Positions 9,318-19,449 of a DNA stretch of 35,206 nucleotides are shown piece after piece (position 1 is the first letter of the stretch; each line of letters opens with the position of its first letter). This DNA comes from Massilia sp. (lineage in GTDB: Bacteria > Pseudomonadota > Gammaproteobacteria > Burkholderiales > Burkholderiaceae_D), in the NCBI GenBank assembly GCA_025359245.1, contig JANYGW010000114.1, forward strand, positions 1-35,206, read 5' to 3'. The translations under genes were made by a program, and so were the position numbers. The notes beneath the pieces are model-generated. The model ran no database searches. It saw only the letters and a list, made by a program, of their open reading frames with translations, and was not told where the DNA came from.

Positions 9318-11408
9318 TTACGCCGATTGCGGCAGCTTGGCTTTCAGTTCGTTAAATTCGTGCTCGAAATCGAGCGTCTTGCGCTGGGTGCTCATGGCCA
9401 TCAGCGCATGCGCGCGGCCGTCGCCGTCGTCGCGCAGCCAGACCCACACGCGCCGTTCGCGGATATAGAACATCGCAAACACGCCCAGGATCAGGAATAC
9501 GCAGCCCAGGTAAACCACCGGCTTGCCGGGCGAACGGGTTACCTGCAGCACCGAGGCGCGGATCTGGACGAAGTCGTCGAGCTGCAGGTAGACCGGGGCG
9601 CCGTAGAAGACGCTGTCGGACAGCGCGTTGGTGGCCATCTGCAGGAAGCGGCCATGGGCTTCGTCGGCCGCGGCCGGCGCCTGGCCGTCCTGCGCGCGCG
9701 CGGCCTGCCACAGTTCCCACATGGTGCCGTTGAGGATCTTCATGAACAGGGTGGCCGCCTCTTCCTGCTTGGGTGCGGGAATCTTGTCGAGGAAGCGGGC
9801 CACTGCCGCGTAGCCGCCCTGGCCCTTGCCGTCGCCGGCGAAGATGTCCAGCGTCTTGGACGCCGATTCCTGCAACTGCCCCACCAGGGCCGCGCCCGAG
9901 GTGGGAATGGCGCGCCGGGCATAGCGTTCGGCGGCGGCCGCGCGCAGGTCCGGGTCGGCCAGCGCGGCGCGCAAGCGCATCCACTCCTTGACCGTATGGG
10001 CCTCGTCCGCCGGAATGCGCAGGAAACTGAACTGGTCGTTCGGATTGGCGCGCACGCCGGCCAGAAACACTTCGGCGCCGTCGAGCGTGACCGGCTGCAT
10101 GTAGTTCTGGTATTCGCGCGCCTGGCCGCTCTTGTCGCGCAGCTTGTACTGGACGCTCGGGCCGACATTCTTCAGGTTCTTGTTGTTGGCGTTCTGCGCC
10201 GCCGAGCCGGTGTGCTTGCCGAGCGTGACGGCGAACTGCTCGTTCAGAGTCTGGCCCTTGGTGACGGCGCGCGCATCCTGGTTGCCGGCCAGGTTCTCGA
10301 CGTTGAAGGCGCGGAAATCGGACCATTCAACTGAATAGCTTTCGCCATCGCGCACCAGCGGGGTGGCGGCGGTGACTTCGCCGGCGATCGGAAAACTGGC
10401 GCTGCTGCTGCCGTGCATCGGGAAGCCCGTCAGCTTGAGCTTGCTGCCGCCATCCTTGAAGTCGGACTGGTACATCGCCACGCCCTTGTAGATCAGCGGC
10501 TTGTTCACTTCGATCGTGGCCGTCACGCTCTGGCCGGTTTCGCGGTCGCGCACCACGACGTCGCTGGCAAACAGCTTGGGCATGCCGGTCGAATAGAAAT
10601 CGACCTTGAAGCGTTTCAGCTCGATCGTAAACGGCAGCGGCTGCAGCAGCACGCCATCGGCACGCGGGATCAGCACCAGGTCGTTGGACTGGCCTTCGGT
10701 GATCGCGGTATTGCCGCGAAACGTGGGATTGGCGCCGGCCAGCCAGTGCTGTTTCGGAATGTTCGCGATCAGGCCGTCGCCGGCGAACGGGGTCTTGCCG
10801 AGCACGCGTTCCTGGAACTGGATCGGCAGGTCCGAATCGAGCATGCCGCCGACCAGGATGATGATGATCGAACTGTGCGCGAAGATGTAGCCGAACTTGT
10901 TGGCCGCGCCTTTCTTGGCCGCCACCAGGATGCCGTTCGGCTTGTCGACGATCTTGGTCCGGTAGCCGGCGTGGGCCAGCCGTTCGGCGGTCTGGACGGC
11001 CAGTGCGGCAGCCGGCAACGGCGCCGTCCATTCGGTCTTGTGGTGGAAGTTGCGCAGCGATACCTCGCGCACGTTGGCGCGCCAGCTGCGCATGTCCTTG
11101 ATCATCTTGGGGGCGTTGCGGATGATGCAGAACGTGGTCGAGGCGATCAGCAGCACCAGGATCAGGATGAACCACCAGGCCGAGTAGATCGCGTACAGCC
11201 CCAGCTTGTTGAAGACGTCGAACCAGAACGGCCCGAACTGGTTGACGTAGTTGTTCAGCGCGTCGCCCTGCTTGACGACGGTGCCGATGATGGCGCCCAC
11301 CATGATCATCACAAACATGGTGATCGCAAAGCGCATCGACGAGACCAGCTCGACGGCGTCGGCCAGGGTGCGGTGCCGTGTTTTCAGTTCAATTCCGGTG
11401 GTGCTCAT
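9318..11408 (-). CDS. resB: Cytochrome c biogenesis protein ResB (Ccs1)
   Basis: System II partner of CcsB: a membrane protein with three N-terminal transmembrane segments, a large periplasmic domain, and a last segment near the C-terminus (VVYLGCVFLILGVFAMFYI). It is thought to receive apocytochrome and help ligate haem. I chose the ATG at 11406-11408 (696 residues), which gives MSTTGIELKTRHRTLADAVEL; an ORF start at 11459 would run back into the cytochrome c4 terminator. TGGTAAAG lies just upstream, a weak ribosome binding site. Typical family features include SSMRFAITMFVMIMVGAIIGTVVKQ, split here as SSMRFAITMF and GTVVKQG. The terminator at 11461-11489 suggests that resB has its own promoter in a very short space. 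Confidence 0.94.
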   Translation of the reverse strand: MSTTGIELKTRHRTLADAVELVSSMRFAITMFVMIMVGAIIGTVVKQGDALNNYVNQFGPFWFDVFNKLGLYAIYSAWWFILILVLLIASTTFCIIRNAPKMIKDMRSWRANVREVSLRNFHHKTEWTAPLPAAALAVQTAERLAHAGYRTKIVDKPNGILVAAKKGAANKFGYIFAHSSIIIILVGGMLDSDLPIQFQERVLGKTPFAGDGLIANIPKQHWLAGANPTFRGNTAITEGQSNDLVLIPRADGVLLQPLPFTIELKRFKVDFYSTGMPKLFASDVVVRDRETGQSVTATIEVNKPLIYKGVAMYQSDFKDGGSKLKLTGFPMHGSSSASFPIAGEVTAATPLVRDGESYSVEWSDFRAFNVENLAGNQDARAVTKGQTLNEQFAVTLGKHTGSAAQNANNKNLKNVGPSVQYKLRDKSGQAREYQNYMQPVTLDGAEVFLAGVRANPNDQFSFLRIPADEAHTVKEWMRLRAALADPDLRAAAAERYARRAIPTSGAALVGQLQESASKTLDIFAGDGKGQGGYAAVARFLDKIPAPKQEEAATLFMKILNGTMWELWQAARAQDGQAPAAADEAHGRFLQMATNALSDSVFYGAPVYLQLDDFVQIRASVLQVTRSPGKPVVYLGCVFLILGVFAMFYIRERRVWVWLRDDGDGRAHALMAMSTQRKTLDFEHEFNELKAKLPQSA

Positions 11409-11460
11409 CTTTACCAGTCCAATCGCCACATGATGGCCAATCCGCGAGGATACCAACAAA

Positions 11461-11489
11461 AAGGGCAGCCCGCTCGCGCCGCTGCCCTT
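11461..11489 (-). terminator. Rho-independent terminator of the cytochrome c4 gene
   Basis: AAGGGCAGC (11461-11469) pairs with GCTGCCCTT (11481-11489), a nine-base perfect stem with an 11-base loop. Read on the minus strand, the stem is followed at once by TTTGTTGG, with the last stem bases also T, so a T-tract is present. It lies 42 bases past the stop of the cytochrome gene and 52 bases before the resB start. Confidence 0.85.
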
Positions 11490-11531
11490 CGTTTCCTGCC
11501 TGACAACGGCCCGCAGGCCGCGCCGCCGTGC

Positions 11532-12200
11532 TTACTTCAAGCCGGCGATGTAATCGGCCACGGCCGCCATCTCTTCGTCCGACATGCGCTTGGACAGGGT
11601 CGTCATCTGGATGCTGTTCTTGCGCGCGCCGCCCTTGAAGGCCTTGAGCTGGGCTACCGTGTAGTCCTGGTGCTGGCCGGCCAGGCGCGGGAACAGCGCC
11701 GGGATGCCATTGCCGCTGGCGCCATGGCAGCCTGCGCAGGCGGCCACGCCGGTGCCGGCGATGCCGCCGCGGAAGATCTTCTTGCCCAGGTCGATGCTGT
11801 CCTTGTTCTTGGCGGCGCCCTGCTTGGCCACTTGCGCGCCCAGGTAGGCGGCGACGTTTTTCTTGTCTTCGTCGCTGAGCATGCCGGCGTAGGACGTCAT
11901 GATCGGGTTGTTGCGGTTGGGCGTGGCGAAGTCCATCAGCTGCTTGTAGACGTAGGCTTCGCTCTGGCCAGCCAGTTTCGGGTTGGTGGCGATGGTCGAA
12001 TTGCCAGCCGCGCCGTGGCACGAGACGCAGGCGGGCAAGCCCTTGGCCGGGTTGCCGCTGTCAAACAGCGTGGCGCCCTTGGCGGCATCGGCCTTGGCTG
12101 GCGCGGCTGCGGCCGCATGCTCGTTTGCCGACGCGGCGCCGGATACTGCCAGGGTTGCCACCAGCAAGGATTTCAACAACAGAGAAAACGCACGATTCAT
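11532..12200 (-). CDS. Cytochrome c4-type di-haem protein, exported
   Basis: Periplasmic (possibly membrane-associated) electron carrier with two class I cytochrome c domains. I chose the ATG at 12198-12200, with CAGGGTG six bases upstream, giving 222 residues. A Sec signal peptide ends around ASA/NEH (residue 25). Haem attachment motifs are CVSCH (58-62) and CAGCH (155-159), about 97 residues apart, each followed by the usual GxxGN. Methionines near the end of each domain (for example IQMTTLSKRM) could be the sixth haem ligands. Cytochrome c4 usually feeds electrons to terminal oxidases. Its place beside resB-ccsB fits, since it is a client of that system. It is divergent from engB. Confidence 0.93.
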   Translation of the reverse strand: MNRAFSLLLKSLLVATLAVSGAASANEHAAAAAPAKADAAKGATLFDSGNPAKGLPACVSCHGAAGNSTIATNPKLAGQSEAYVYKQLMDFATPNRNNPIMTSYAGMLSDEDKKNVAAYLGAQVAKQGAAKNKDSIDLGKKIFRGGIAGTGVAACAGCHGASGNGIPALFPRLAGQHQDYTVAQLKAFKGGARKNSIQMTTLSKRMSDEEMAAVADYIAGLK

Positions 12201-12314
12201 TAAAACACCCTGAGACAAGTCAAAAATTAGTTTTATTCGGAGATATATGCAGTGCAAACGATCTTGTGCGCGGGCGATGGCTTCTGCGCCGCAACAATTC
12301 GTAACCCCTTATTG

Positions 12315-12320
12315 TACAAT
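12315..12320 (+). promoter_or_regulatory. Candidate -10 element for engB
   Basis: TACAAT lies 59 bases before the engB start, in an AT-richer patch of the 178-base divergent region shared with the cytochrome c4 gene. A weak -35-like GCAACA lies 18 bases upstream at 12291-12296. This is a motif match only. Confidence 0.3.
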
Positions 12321-12378
12321 AGCTTTCTTGGGTTATCGCCCCCTGTTGTTCCAATTTCTTGCAATTTCTGCCCTCTCC

Positions 12379-13098
12379 ATGTCCAAACTCTGGCAAGCCC
12401 GCTTCTTTACGACCGTCAACCAACTGCGCGATTTGCCCGACACGCAGGCGCCCGAAATCGCCTTCGCCGGCCGTTCGAACGCGGGAAAATCGACGGCGAT
12501 CAACATCCTGACCAACCAGAAAGGTCTGGCGTTCGCCTCCAAGACCCCTGGCCGGACCCAGCACATCAACTACTTTTCGATCGGCGGCGCCCACGTGGGC
12601 CAGCACCGCAAGGATGCCACCATCGTCGACGAAATCGAGGCGCTGCTGGTCGACTTGCCCGGCTACGGCTACGCGGAAGTATCCGGCTCGGCCAAACTGC
12701 ACTGGCAAAAACTGCTGGGCGACTACGTGCAGCGCCGCGAACAGCTGGCCGCGCTGGTGCTGATCATGGATTCGCGCCGTCCGTTCACCGAGCTGGACGT
12801 CCAGATGCTCGAATGGTTCGCCCCCACCGGCAAGCCGATCCACTGCATCCTGACCAAGGCCGACAAGCTCAACCGCAACGAGTCGACCAACGCACTGCGC
12901 CAGGCCAAGATGATGCTGGCCAGCTATGTCGACGAGGACGGCGAAGGCTTCCCGTTCACGGTGCAGCTGTTCTCGGCCCTGAAGCGGGTCGGCATCGAGG
13001 AAGCGAACGACAAGATCATCGACCTGCTGGGCCTGACGGCGGTCGACGTCGATCCGAATGCCGTGCTGGTCGACCCGGTCGACAGCGACGAAGAATAA
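12379..13098 (+). CDS. engB: Ribosome biogenesis GTPase EngB (YihA/YsxC)
   Basis: Essential small GTPase that acts in late assembly of the large ribosomal subunit. I start at ATG 12379 (239 residues, [10 protein letters not shown]), where family homology begins; the frame is open further upstream to 12247 but that would overlap the divergent promoter region and the end of the cytochrome gene. GTPase motifs are G1 GRSNAGKS (31-38), G2 in TPGRTQ (56-61), G3 [10 protein letters not shown] (92-101), G4 TKAD (159-162) and G5 SAL. An extra segment of about 18 residues between G2 and G3 ([20 protein letters not shown]) and an acidic C-terminal tail are not found in the E. coli protein. hemB follows 16 bases later. 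Confidence 0.95.
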   Translation: MSKLWQARFFTTVNQLRDLPDTQAPEIAFAGRSNAGKSTAINILTNQKGLAFASKTPGRTQHINYFSIGGAHVGQHRKDATIVDEIEALLVDLPGYGYAEVSGSAKLHWQKLLGDYVQRREQLAALVLIMDSRRPFTELDVQMLEWFAPTGKPIHCILTKADKLNRNESTNALRQAKMMLASYVDEDGEGFPFTVQLFSALKRVGIEEANDKIIDLLGLTAVDVDPNAVLVDPVDSDEE

Positions 13099-13102
13099 TT
13101 AA

Positions 13103-14128
<1,026 letters not shown>

Positions 14129-14162
14129 CACGGCGGCGCCGGCAAATCCTGGCCCGATAGGG

Positions 14163-14184
14163 TAGTCTGTTCAGTTCCAGACTA
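14163..14184. promoter_or_regulatory. Inverted repeat upstream of the aldo/keto reductase, possible operator
   Basis: TAGTCTG and CAGACTA are perfect 7-base arms separated by eight bases, ending 28 bases before the ATG at 14213. The position and symmetry suit a repressor or LysR-type binding site, but no regulator gene adjoins it. There is no T-run, so a terminator for hemB is less likely. Confidence 0.35.
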
Positions 14185-14212
14185 TGTGGTCTTCACCATA
14201 CCAGGAGCAAGC

Positions 14213-15217
14213 ATGGACACACCACTGCCGCAACGCCAGCTCGGCAAGAACGGCCCGCGCGTCTCGGCCATCGGCCTCGGCTGCATGGGCATGAGCGACT
14301 TCTATTCCGGCACGCGCGACGAAGCCGCCTCGCTGGCCACCATCGCGCGCGCGCTCGAGCTGGGCGTCACCCTGCTCGACACGGCCGACATGTACGGTCC
14401 CCATACCAACGAAGAACTGATCGGCAAGGCCATCCGCGGCAAGCGCGACAGCGCCTTCGTGGCGACCAAGTTCGGCATCGTGCGCGACCCGGCCAAGCCG
14501 CATGCGCGCGGCGTCAACGGCAAGCCCGACTACATCCGCAGTTCGGTCGAAAACAGCCTGCGGCGCCTGGGCATCGACACCATCGACCTGTACTACCAGC
14601 ACCGCATCGACCCGGACACCCCGATCGAAGAGACCATGGGCGCCATGGCCGCGCTGGTCAAGGCCGGCAAGATCCGCCATATCGGCCTGTCCGAAGCGTC
14701 GGCCGAGACGCTCGAACGGGCTTGCAAGGTCCATCCGGTGGCGGCCTTGCAGACCGAGTATTCGCTGTGGACGCGCGACCCCGAGCAAGGCTTGCTGGCG
14801 GCCTGCCGCCGGCTCGGCGTCGGCTTCGTTCCCTACAGCCCGCTCGGACGCGGCTTCCTGACCGGCGCCATCACCCGCCCCGACCAGTTCGCCGAAGACG
14901 ACTACCGGCGCCACAGCCCGCGCTTCCAGGGCGACAATTTCGCCCGCAATCTGGCGCTGGTCGACAAGGTCAGGGTTCTCGCGGCCCGGCGCGGCTGCAC
15001 TGCCGGCCAGCTGGCGCTGGCATGGGTGCTGGCGCAGGGCGACGATATCGTGCCGATCCCGGGCACGACGCGCATCAAGAACCTCGAGGAAAACGTCGGT
15101 GCGCTGGGGCTCGTGCTCGGCAGCGCCGAGCTGGCCGAGATCGACGCCGTGTTCCCGCCTGGCGCGGCGGCCGGCCTGCGCTACACCGAAGAGGGCATGC
15201 GCACGGTCAACCGCTAG
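14213..15217 (+). CDS. Aldo/keto reductase
   Basis: NADPH-dependent TIM-barrel oxidoreductase of the aldo/keto reductase superfamily, close to the AKR13/YakC type. The physiological substrate cannot be read from sequence. I chose ATG 14213 with AGGAG six bases upstream (334 residues); the frame extends back to 14186 without a ribosome binding site. The catalytic tetrad is present: Asp56, Tyr61 (DTADMYG), Lys86 (ATKFG) and His130 (YYQHRID). IPIPG-like cofactor contacts appear as [16 protein letters not shown] near the C-terminus. An inverted repeat before the gene may be an operator. It ends three bases from the convergent gene at 15221 with no terminator between. Confidence 0.92.
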   Translation: MDTPLPQRQLGKNGPRVSAIGLGCMGMSDFYSGTRDEAASLATIARALELGVTLLDTADMYGPHTNEELIGKAIRGKRDSAFVATKFGIVRDPAKPHARGVNGKPDYIRSSVENSLRRLGIDTIDLYYQHRIDPDTPIEETMGAMAALVKAGKIRHIGLSEASAETLERACKVHPVAALQTEYSLWTRDPEQGLLAACRRLGVGFVPYSPLGRGFLTGAITRPDQFAEDDYRRHSPRFQGDNFARNLALVDKVRVLAARRGCTAGQLALAWVLAQGDDIVPIPGTTRIKNLEENVGALGLVLGSAELAEIDAVFPPGAAAGLRYTEEGMRTVNR

Positions 15218-15220
15218 CGG

Positions 15221-16111
15221 CTAGCGGCGCGGCGGCCGGTAGTTGGGGAAGATTTCCTTCATCAGCACGGCCTCCAGTTCGGCCCGGTATTCCGGACGCG
15301 TGCTGAGCTCCATGCTGCGTCCCGGCGTGCGCTGGGACGTGAAGGTGAAGTCGATGAATTTTTCCCTGCGCAGCATATCGATCAATTTCCTCACCGCCGC
15401 GGTCTCGACATCGGGCTCGCTGCCCAGCTCCACCGTCTCCAGCTTCAAGGAAGGGCGCGTGCTGCCCAGGAACTTGGTGTCGAGCTTCACTTGCGCCGAA
15501 TGGAAGGTCACCTCGGTGACGGAAAAGGCGCCGTTGCTCGCACCCTGGCCGGGCCGCGGCCCGTTGGCGCCGGCGATATTGGCGCGCGCGATGCGGTTGC
15601 CGCGCTCCGCTTCGCTTTCCTCGGCCGGCTGCTCGGACTGTCCGCGCGCGCGCCGGCGCGCCTCGATCATGGATGCCATGTCCTCGGCCGGATCGGCCTT
15701 GGCCATTTTCGGCGGTTCGGGTTCGACCGGCGGCGGCGCGACCACAGGCTTTTCCCGGGGCAAGGTGATCGTGTTGGGCAAGCGTACCATCTCGATCCGC
15801 TCCAGCGCCCGTTTTTTGGGCTTGGCCGGGGACGGCTTGGACGGCGCCGAGCGCGGCTTGGCGGCGACCGGGGCGATGTAGGTGATGCTGCCATCGGGCA
15901 GCAGCGGCGGCGGCTTCTTCGCATGGGGACGCAGCAGGAACACCAGCAGCAACAGCAGGTGCAACAGCACCGTGACGGCCAGGCCGCCGGCGTTGACGCG
16001 CTTGTCCCCGTAGCCGAGCGCGGGCTTGGGCGTGGCCGGCAGCGGCTGCCCGCAGAGGACGCACACGCCGGTATCGTCCGGCGAAGAATGGGAATGGTCA
16101 CGCAAGATCAA
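15221..16111 (-). CDS. TonB-like single-span membrane protein of unknown function
   Basis: I do not recognise a specific family. From a TTG at 16111 (a second TTG at 16105 is possible; no ATG exists before the membrane segment) it has 296 residues, with TGGAAAA a few bases upstream. The cytoplasmic N-terminus has CVLCG (Cys17, Cys20), a CxxC without a second pair. One membrane segment (about 42-61, very leucine-rich) is followed by a Pro/Lys/Ala-rich periplasmic stretch (about 64-150), an architecture shared with TonB and TolA. The C-terminal 100 residues (from about 195) look folded, with predicted beta strands FSVTEVTFHSAQVKLDTKFL and a helix EYRAELEAVLMKEIF. No ExbB or ExbD adjoins it. A TonB/TolA-like adaptor is an inference only. 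Confidence 0.8.
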   Translation of the reverse strand: MILRDHSHSSPDDTGVCVLCGQPLPATPKPALGYGDKRVNAGGLAVTVLLHLLLLLVFLLRPHAKKPPPLLPDGSITYIAPVAAKPRSAPSKPSPAKPKKRALERIEMVRLPNTITLPREKPVVAPPPVEPEPPKMAKADPAEDMASMIEARRRARGQSEQPAEESEAERGNRIARANIAGANGPRPGQGASNGAFSVTEVTFHSAQVKLDTKFLGSTRPSLKLETVELGSEPDVETAAVRKLIDMLRREKFIDFTFTSQRTPGRSMELSTRPEYRAELEAVLMKEIFPNYRPPRR

Positions 16112-16280
16112 TACAATTTTCCAGGGGAACAGCTATCAAACCGGGCACAGTGCGGGAGTCTATCCCTTTTGCGCGCTTTACGCACGTGTGCGCTCATCAT
16201 GCACAGCTTAGATGAAGCCAGCCTTAATGGATGTTACCGTATGTATCTGCCAGGTCCGTGCAGGGATGAAAACGGCGGGC

Positions 16281-16303
16281 GCAGGGGCGCCGCGGCCCCC
16301 TGC
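16281..16303 (-). terminator. Weak candidate terminator after the RND gene
   Basis: GCAGGGG (16281-16287) pairs with CCCCTGC (16297-16303), with further GC pairs inside. On the minus strand a TTTT lies nine bases beyond the stem (within GCGCCCGCCGTTTTC), too far for a classic terminator. It sits 27-49 bases past the RND stop, in a 218-base gap that holds no gene. Confidence 0.3.
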
Positions 16304-16329
16304 CCTGCTCAATCAGGCAACATTGAAAG

Positions 16330-19300
16330 TCACGCCACTTTGCGTACCGACGTGGCAGGCTGGTCGTCGGTCGTCCGGCCCAGCTGGGCATCATCCATCG
16401 GTCCGCGGCCGCTGTAGCGGTCCAGGAACAGGTAGATCACCGGCGTGATGTACAGGGTAATGACTTGCGAAAAAAGCAAACCGCCGACGACCGCCAGGCC
16501 AAGTGGCTGGCGCAGTTCGGCGCCGGCGCCCAGCCCGAGCGCGATCGGCAGCGCGCCCATCAGCGCGGCCAGCGTGGTCATCAGGATCGGCCGGAAGCGC
16601 AAAATGCAGGCCTGGCGGATCGCCTCGGGCGGACTCATGCCCTCATTGCGCTGGGCATGCAGCGCGAAGTCGATCATCATGATCGCGTTCTTCTTGACGA
16701 TCCCGATCAGCATCAGGATGCCGATGATGGCGATCATGGTCAGGTCCAGGCCGAACAGGCGCAAGGTCAGCAGCGCGCCCACCGCGGCCGACGGCAAGCC
16801 GGCCAGAATCGTCAGCGGATGGATGAAGCTTTCGTACAGCACGCCCAGCAGTACGTAAATCACGCCCAGCGCGGCGACGATCAGGATGATCTGCGACGAT
16901 TGCGAATCCTGGAACACGGCCGCGTCGCCGCCGTACTTGGTGATCACCGAGGCCGGCAGCTTCATCTGCACGCCCATCTTGTCGATCTTGGCGGTGGCCA
17001 CGCCGAGCGGCACGTCCTGCGCCAGGTTGAACGACAGCGTGATCGCCTGCAGCTGGCCCTGGTGGTTGACCGAGGTCGGGCCGACCGTGCGCTCGACCGT
17101 CGCGAAGCTCGACAGCTTGACCAGCTGCCCGCTCTTGCTGCGCACCGACACGCGCCCCAGCGCTTCCTCGGAGCGGCTGTCGGCCGGGTCGGCTTCGAGG
17201 ATCACGAAATAGCTGGCCGCCTGCGCGTAGATGGTCGAGACCTGGCGCTCGCCGAACGCGGCGTACAGCGCGGTGCGCACGTCGGCGATCTGCACGCCCA
17301 TGGCGTTGGCCTTGTCGCGGTCGATCTTCAGGCTGGCCTGCAGGCCGCGGTTTTGCGAATCGCTGGTGACGTCGCGGAAGTTGGGATCGGCGCGCAGCTG
17401 CTCCATGTATTTGTTGGCCCAGTCGCCCAGCGCATCGGCGGACACGCTTTGCAAGGTGTACTGGTAGCGGCTCTTGCTGGGCCGTCCGCCCAGCTGCAGG
17501 TTCTGCACCGGGCTGAAGAACACGGCCACGCCGGCCACCTCGCGCGTCGCTTTCCTCAGCCCTTCGACCACCTGCGGCATTTTCTTGCGCTGGCCGCGCG
17601 GCTTGAGCACGATGAAGCCGCGCCCGGTATTGCCGCCGCCGGTAAACGACGTCACGTCCTGCACGTTCGGGTCGGCCTGGACGATGGCGTTGATCCGGTT
17701 TTGCAGCAGCAGCATGGCCTCGGTCGAGGTGTCCTCGGCCGCCTCGATGCTCATGCGCAGCTGGCCCAGGTCTTCCTCGGGAAAGAAGCCTTTCGGGATG
17801 GTGGTATACAGCACCATGGTCAGCGCCAGCGTGCCGAGCGCGATCATCAGCACGATGAAGCGGTGCGCCAGCGCGATGTCGAGCGTGCGCGCATAGCCGT
17901 CGCGCACGCGCGTGAAGCCGGCCTCGAAATGGCGCCCGATCAGCGTCTTTTCGCCGTGCTCGCCTTCCACGTGCGGCGGCAACAGCCGGCTGGCCAGCAT
18001 CGGCACCAGCGTGAGCGAGACCAGCGCCGAGACCAGGATCGACAGCCCGACCACGACCGCGAATTCGTGAAACAGCAGGCCGATCACGCCCGGCATGAAG
18101 AAGATCGGGATGAATACCGCCACCAGCGAAATCGAGATCGAGACGATGGTAAAGCCCATCTCGCGCGAACCCACCAGCGACGCTTCGACGGGCGATTTGC
18201 CCATCTCGATATGGCGTACGATATTTTCCAGCACCACGATGGCGTCGTCGACCACCAGGCCGACCGCGAGCGTGATGCCGAGCAGCGACACGTTGTCCAG
18301 GCTGTAGCCCAGCGTGTACAGCAGCGACAGGGCGCCCAGCAGCGAGATCGGCATCGTCACCGCCGGAATAAAGGTGGCGGCGGCGCGGTGCAGGAACAGG
18401 AAGATCACCAGCACCACCAGACCCACCGTCAGCGACAAGGTCAGGTTGACGTCATGGATCGCTTCGCGGATCGACACCGAGCGGTCGTTGACCAGCTTGA
18501 TGGTGATCGAGGCCGGCACCTGGGCCTGGAAGCGCGGCAGCAGCTTGCGCACCGCATCGACCACCTGCACCGTGTTGGCGTCGGGCTGGCGCTGCAGCAG
18601 CAGCACGATCGCGCGTTCGCCGTTGTAGTTGCCGGCCGCCTTGACCGACTGGTAGCTGTCCTCGACGGTGGCGACATCCTTCAGGCGCACCGGCTGGCCG
18701 TTGCGGGTGGCCACGATCAGGTCCGAAAACGCGGCCGCGTTCATCAGCTGGGCATTGCCCTGGATCGTCATGACCTGGTTGGGGCCGTCGATGATGCCCA
18801 GCGGCGCGTTCGAATTGGCCGCGCGCAGCGCTTGCGCCAGTTCGTCCAGGGTCAGGTCGCGCGCGTTCATCAGGTCGGCCTTGGTGTGCACCCGCACCGC
18901 GAAGCGCTTCTGGCCGTTGACGCTGACCTGGGCCACGCCCGGCAGCGTCGACAGGCTCGGCGCGATCAGGTTTTCGGCGTAGTCGTTCAGTTCCGACAGG
19001 TTCATCGACGGCGACGTCATGACCATGAACAGCACCGGCGCGTCGGCCGGATTGACCTTGCGGTAGGACGGCAGCTCCGTCATCTCCTGCGGCAGCTGGC
19101 GCTGCGCGCCCAGCAAGGCGGCCTGGACGTCGATGGCGGCCGTGTTGATGTTGATGGCCGGGTCGAATTCGAGCGTCAGCGAGGTCGTGCCCTGGGTGCT
19201 GGTCGAGGTGATCAGGCTGATCCCGGCAATCGTCGAAAACTGCTTTTCGAGCGGCAGCGCGACCGACGAGGCCATCGTCTCCGAGCTGGCGCCGGACAGG

Positions 19301-19449
19301 TTGGCCGTCACATTGATGACCGGCGTGTTATAGCTGGGCAGGGCCGCGACCGGAATGTGCAGGTAGGCCAGCACGCCCACCAGGATCAGGCTCAGCGAGA
19401 GCAGCACCACCATCACGGGGCGCCGGATGCACAGTTCGGACAGGTTCAT
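16330..19449 (-). CDS. RND multidrug efflux transporter, inner membrane pump (MdtB/MdtC-like HAE1 family)
   Basis: Proton-driven pump of the hydrophobe/amphiphile efflux family (1039 residues, normal length). It has the usual plan: a membrane segment at 11-30, a large periplasmic domain, transmembrane segments 2-6 from about 337, a second periplasmic domain, and a final membrane block. The paired aspartates of the proton relay are Asp401 and Asp402 in GLVVDDAIVVLENI, and a Lys-rich IGIVKKNAIMMIDFA stands for the relay lysine in segment 10. LPGVAQVSVNGQK is typical of the docking region. Similarity in feel is greatest to MdtB/MdtC/MuxB rather than AcrB. It overlaps the adaptor gene by four bases (ATGA). 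No second pump gene or TolC-type channel is present. Confidence 0.95.
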   Translation of the reverse strand: MNLSELCIRRPVMVVLLSLSLILVGVLAYLHIPVAALPSYNTPVINVTANLSGASSETMASSVALPLEKQFSTIAGISLITSTSTQGTTSLTLEFDPAININTAAIDVQAALLGAQRQLPQEMTELPSYRKVNPADAPVLFMVMTSPSMNLSELNDYAENLIAPSLSTLPGVAQVSVNGQKRFAVRVHTKADLMNARDLTLDELAQALRAANSNAPLGIIDGPNQVMTIQGNAQLMNAAAFSDLIVATRNGQPVRLKDVATVEDSYQSVKAAGNYNGERAIVLLLQRQPDANTVQVVDAVRKLLPRFQAQVPASITIKLVNDRSVSIREAIHDVNLTLSLTVGLVVLVIFLFLHRAAATFIPAVTMPISLLGALSLLYTLGYSLDNVSLLGITLAVGLVVDDAIVVLENIVRHIEMGKSPVEASLVGSREMGFTIVSISISLVAVFIPIFFMPGVIGLLFHEFAVVVGLSILVSALVSLTLVPMLASRLLPPHVEGEHGEKTLIGRHFEAGFTRVRDGYARTLDIALAHRFIVLMIALGTLALTMVLYTTIPKGFFPEEDLGQLRMSIEAAEDTSTEAMLLLQNRINAIVQADPNVQDVTSFTGGGNTGRGFIVLKPRGQRKKMPQVVEGLRKATREVAGVAVFFSPVQNLQLGGRPSKSRYQYTLQSVSADALGDWANKYMEQLRADPNFRDVTSDSQNRGLQASLKIDRDKANAMGVQIADVRTALYAAFGERQVSTIYAQAASYFVILEADPADSRSEEALGRVSVRSKSGQLVKLSSFATVERTVGPTSVNHQGQLQAITLSFNLAQDVPLGVATAKIDKMGVQMKLPASVITKYGGDAAVFQDSQSSQIILIVAALGVIYVLLGVLYESFIHPLTILAGLPSAAVGALLTLRLFGLDLTMIAIIGILMLIGIVKKNAIMMIDFALHAQRNEGMSPPEAIRQACILRFRPILMTTLAALMGALPIALGLGAGAELRQPLGLAVVGGLLFSQVITLYITPVIYLFLDRYSGRGPMDDAQLGRTTDDQPATSVRKVA

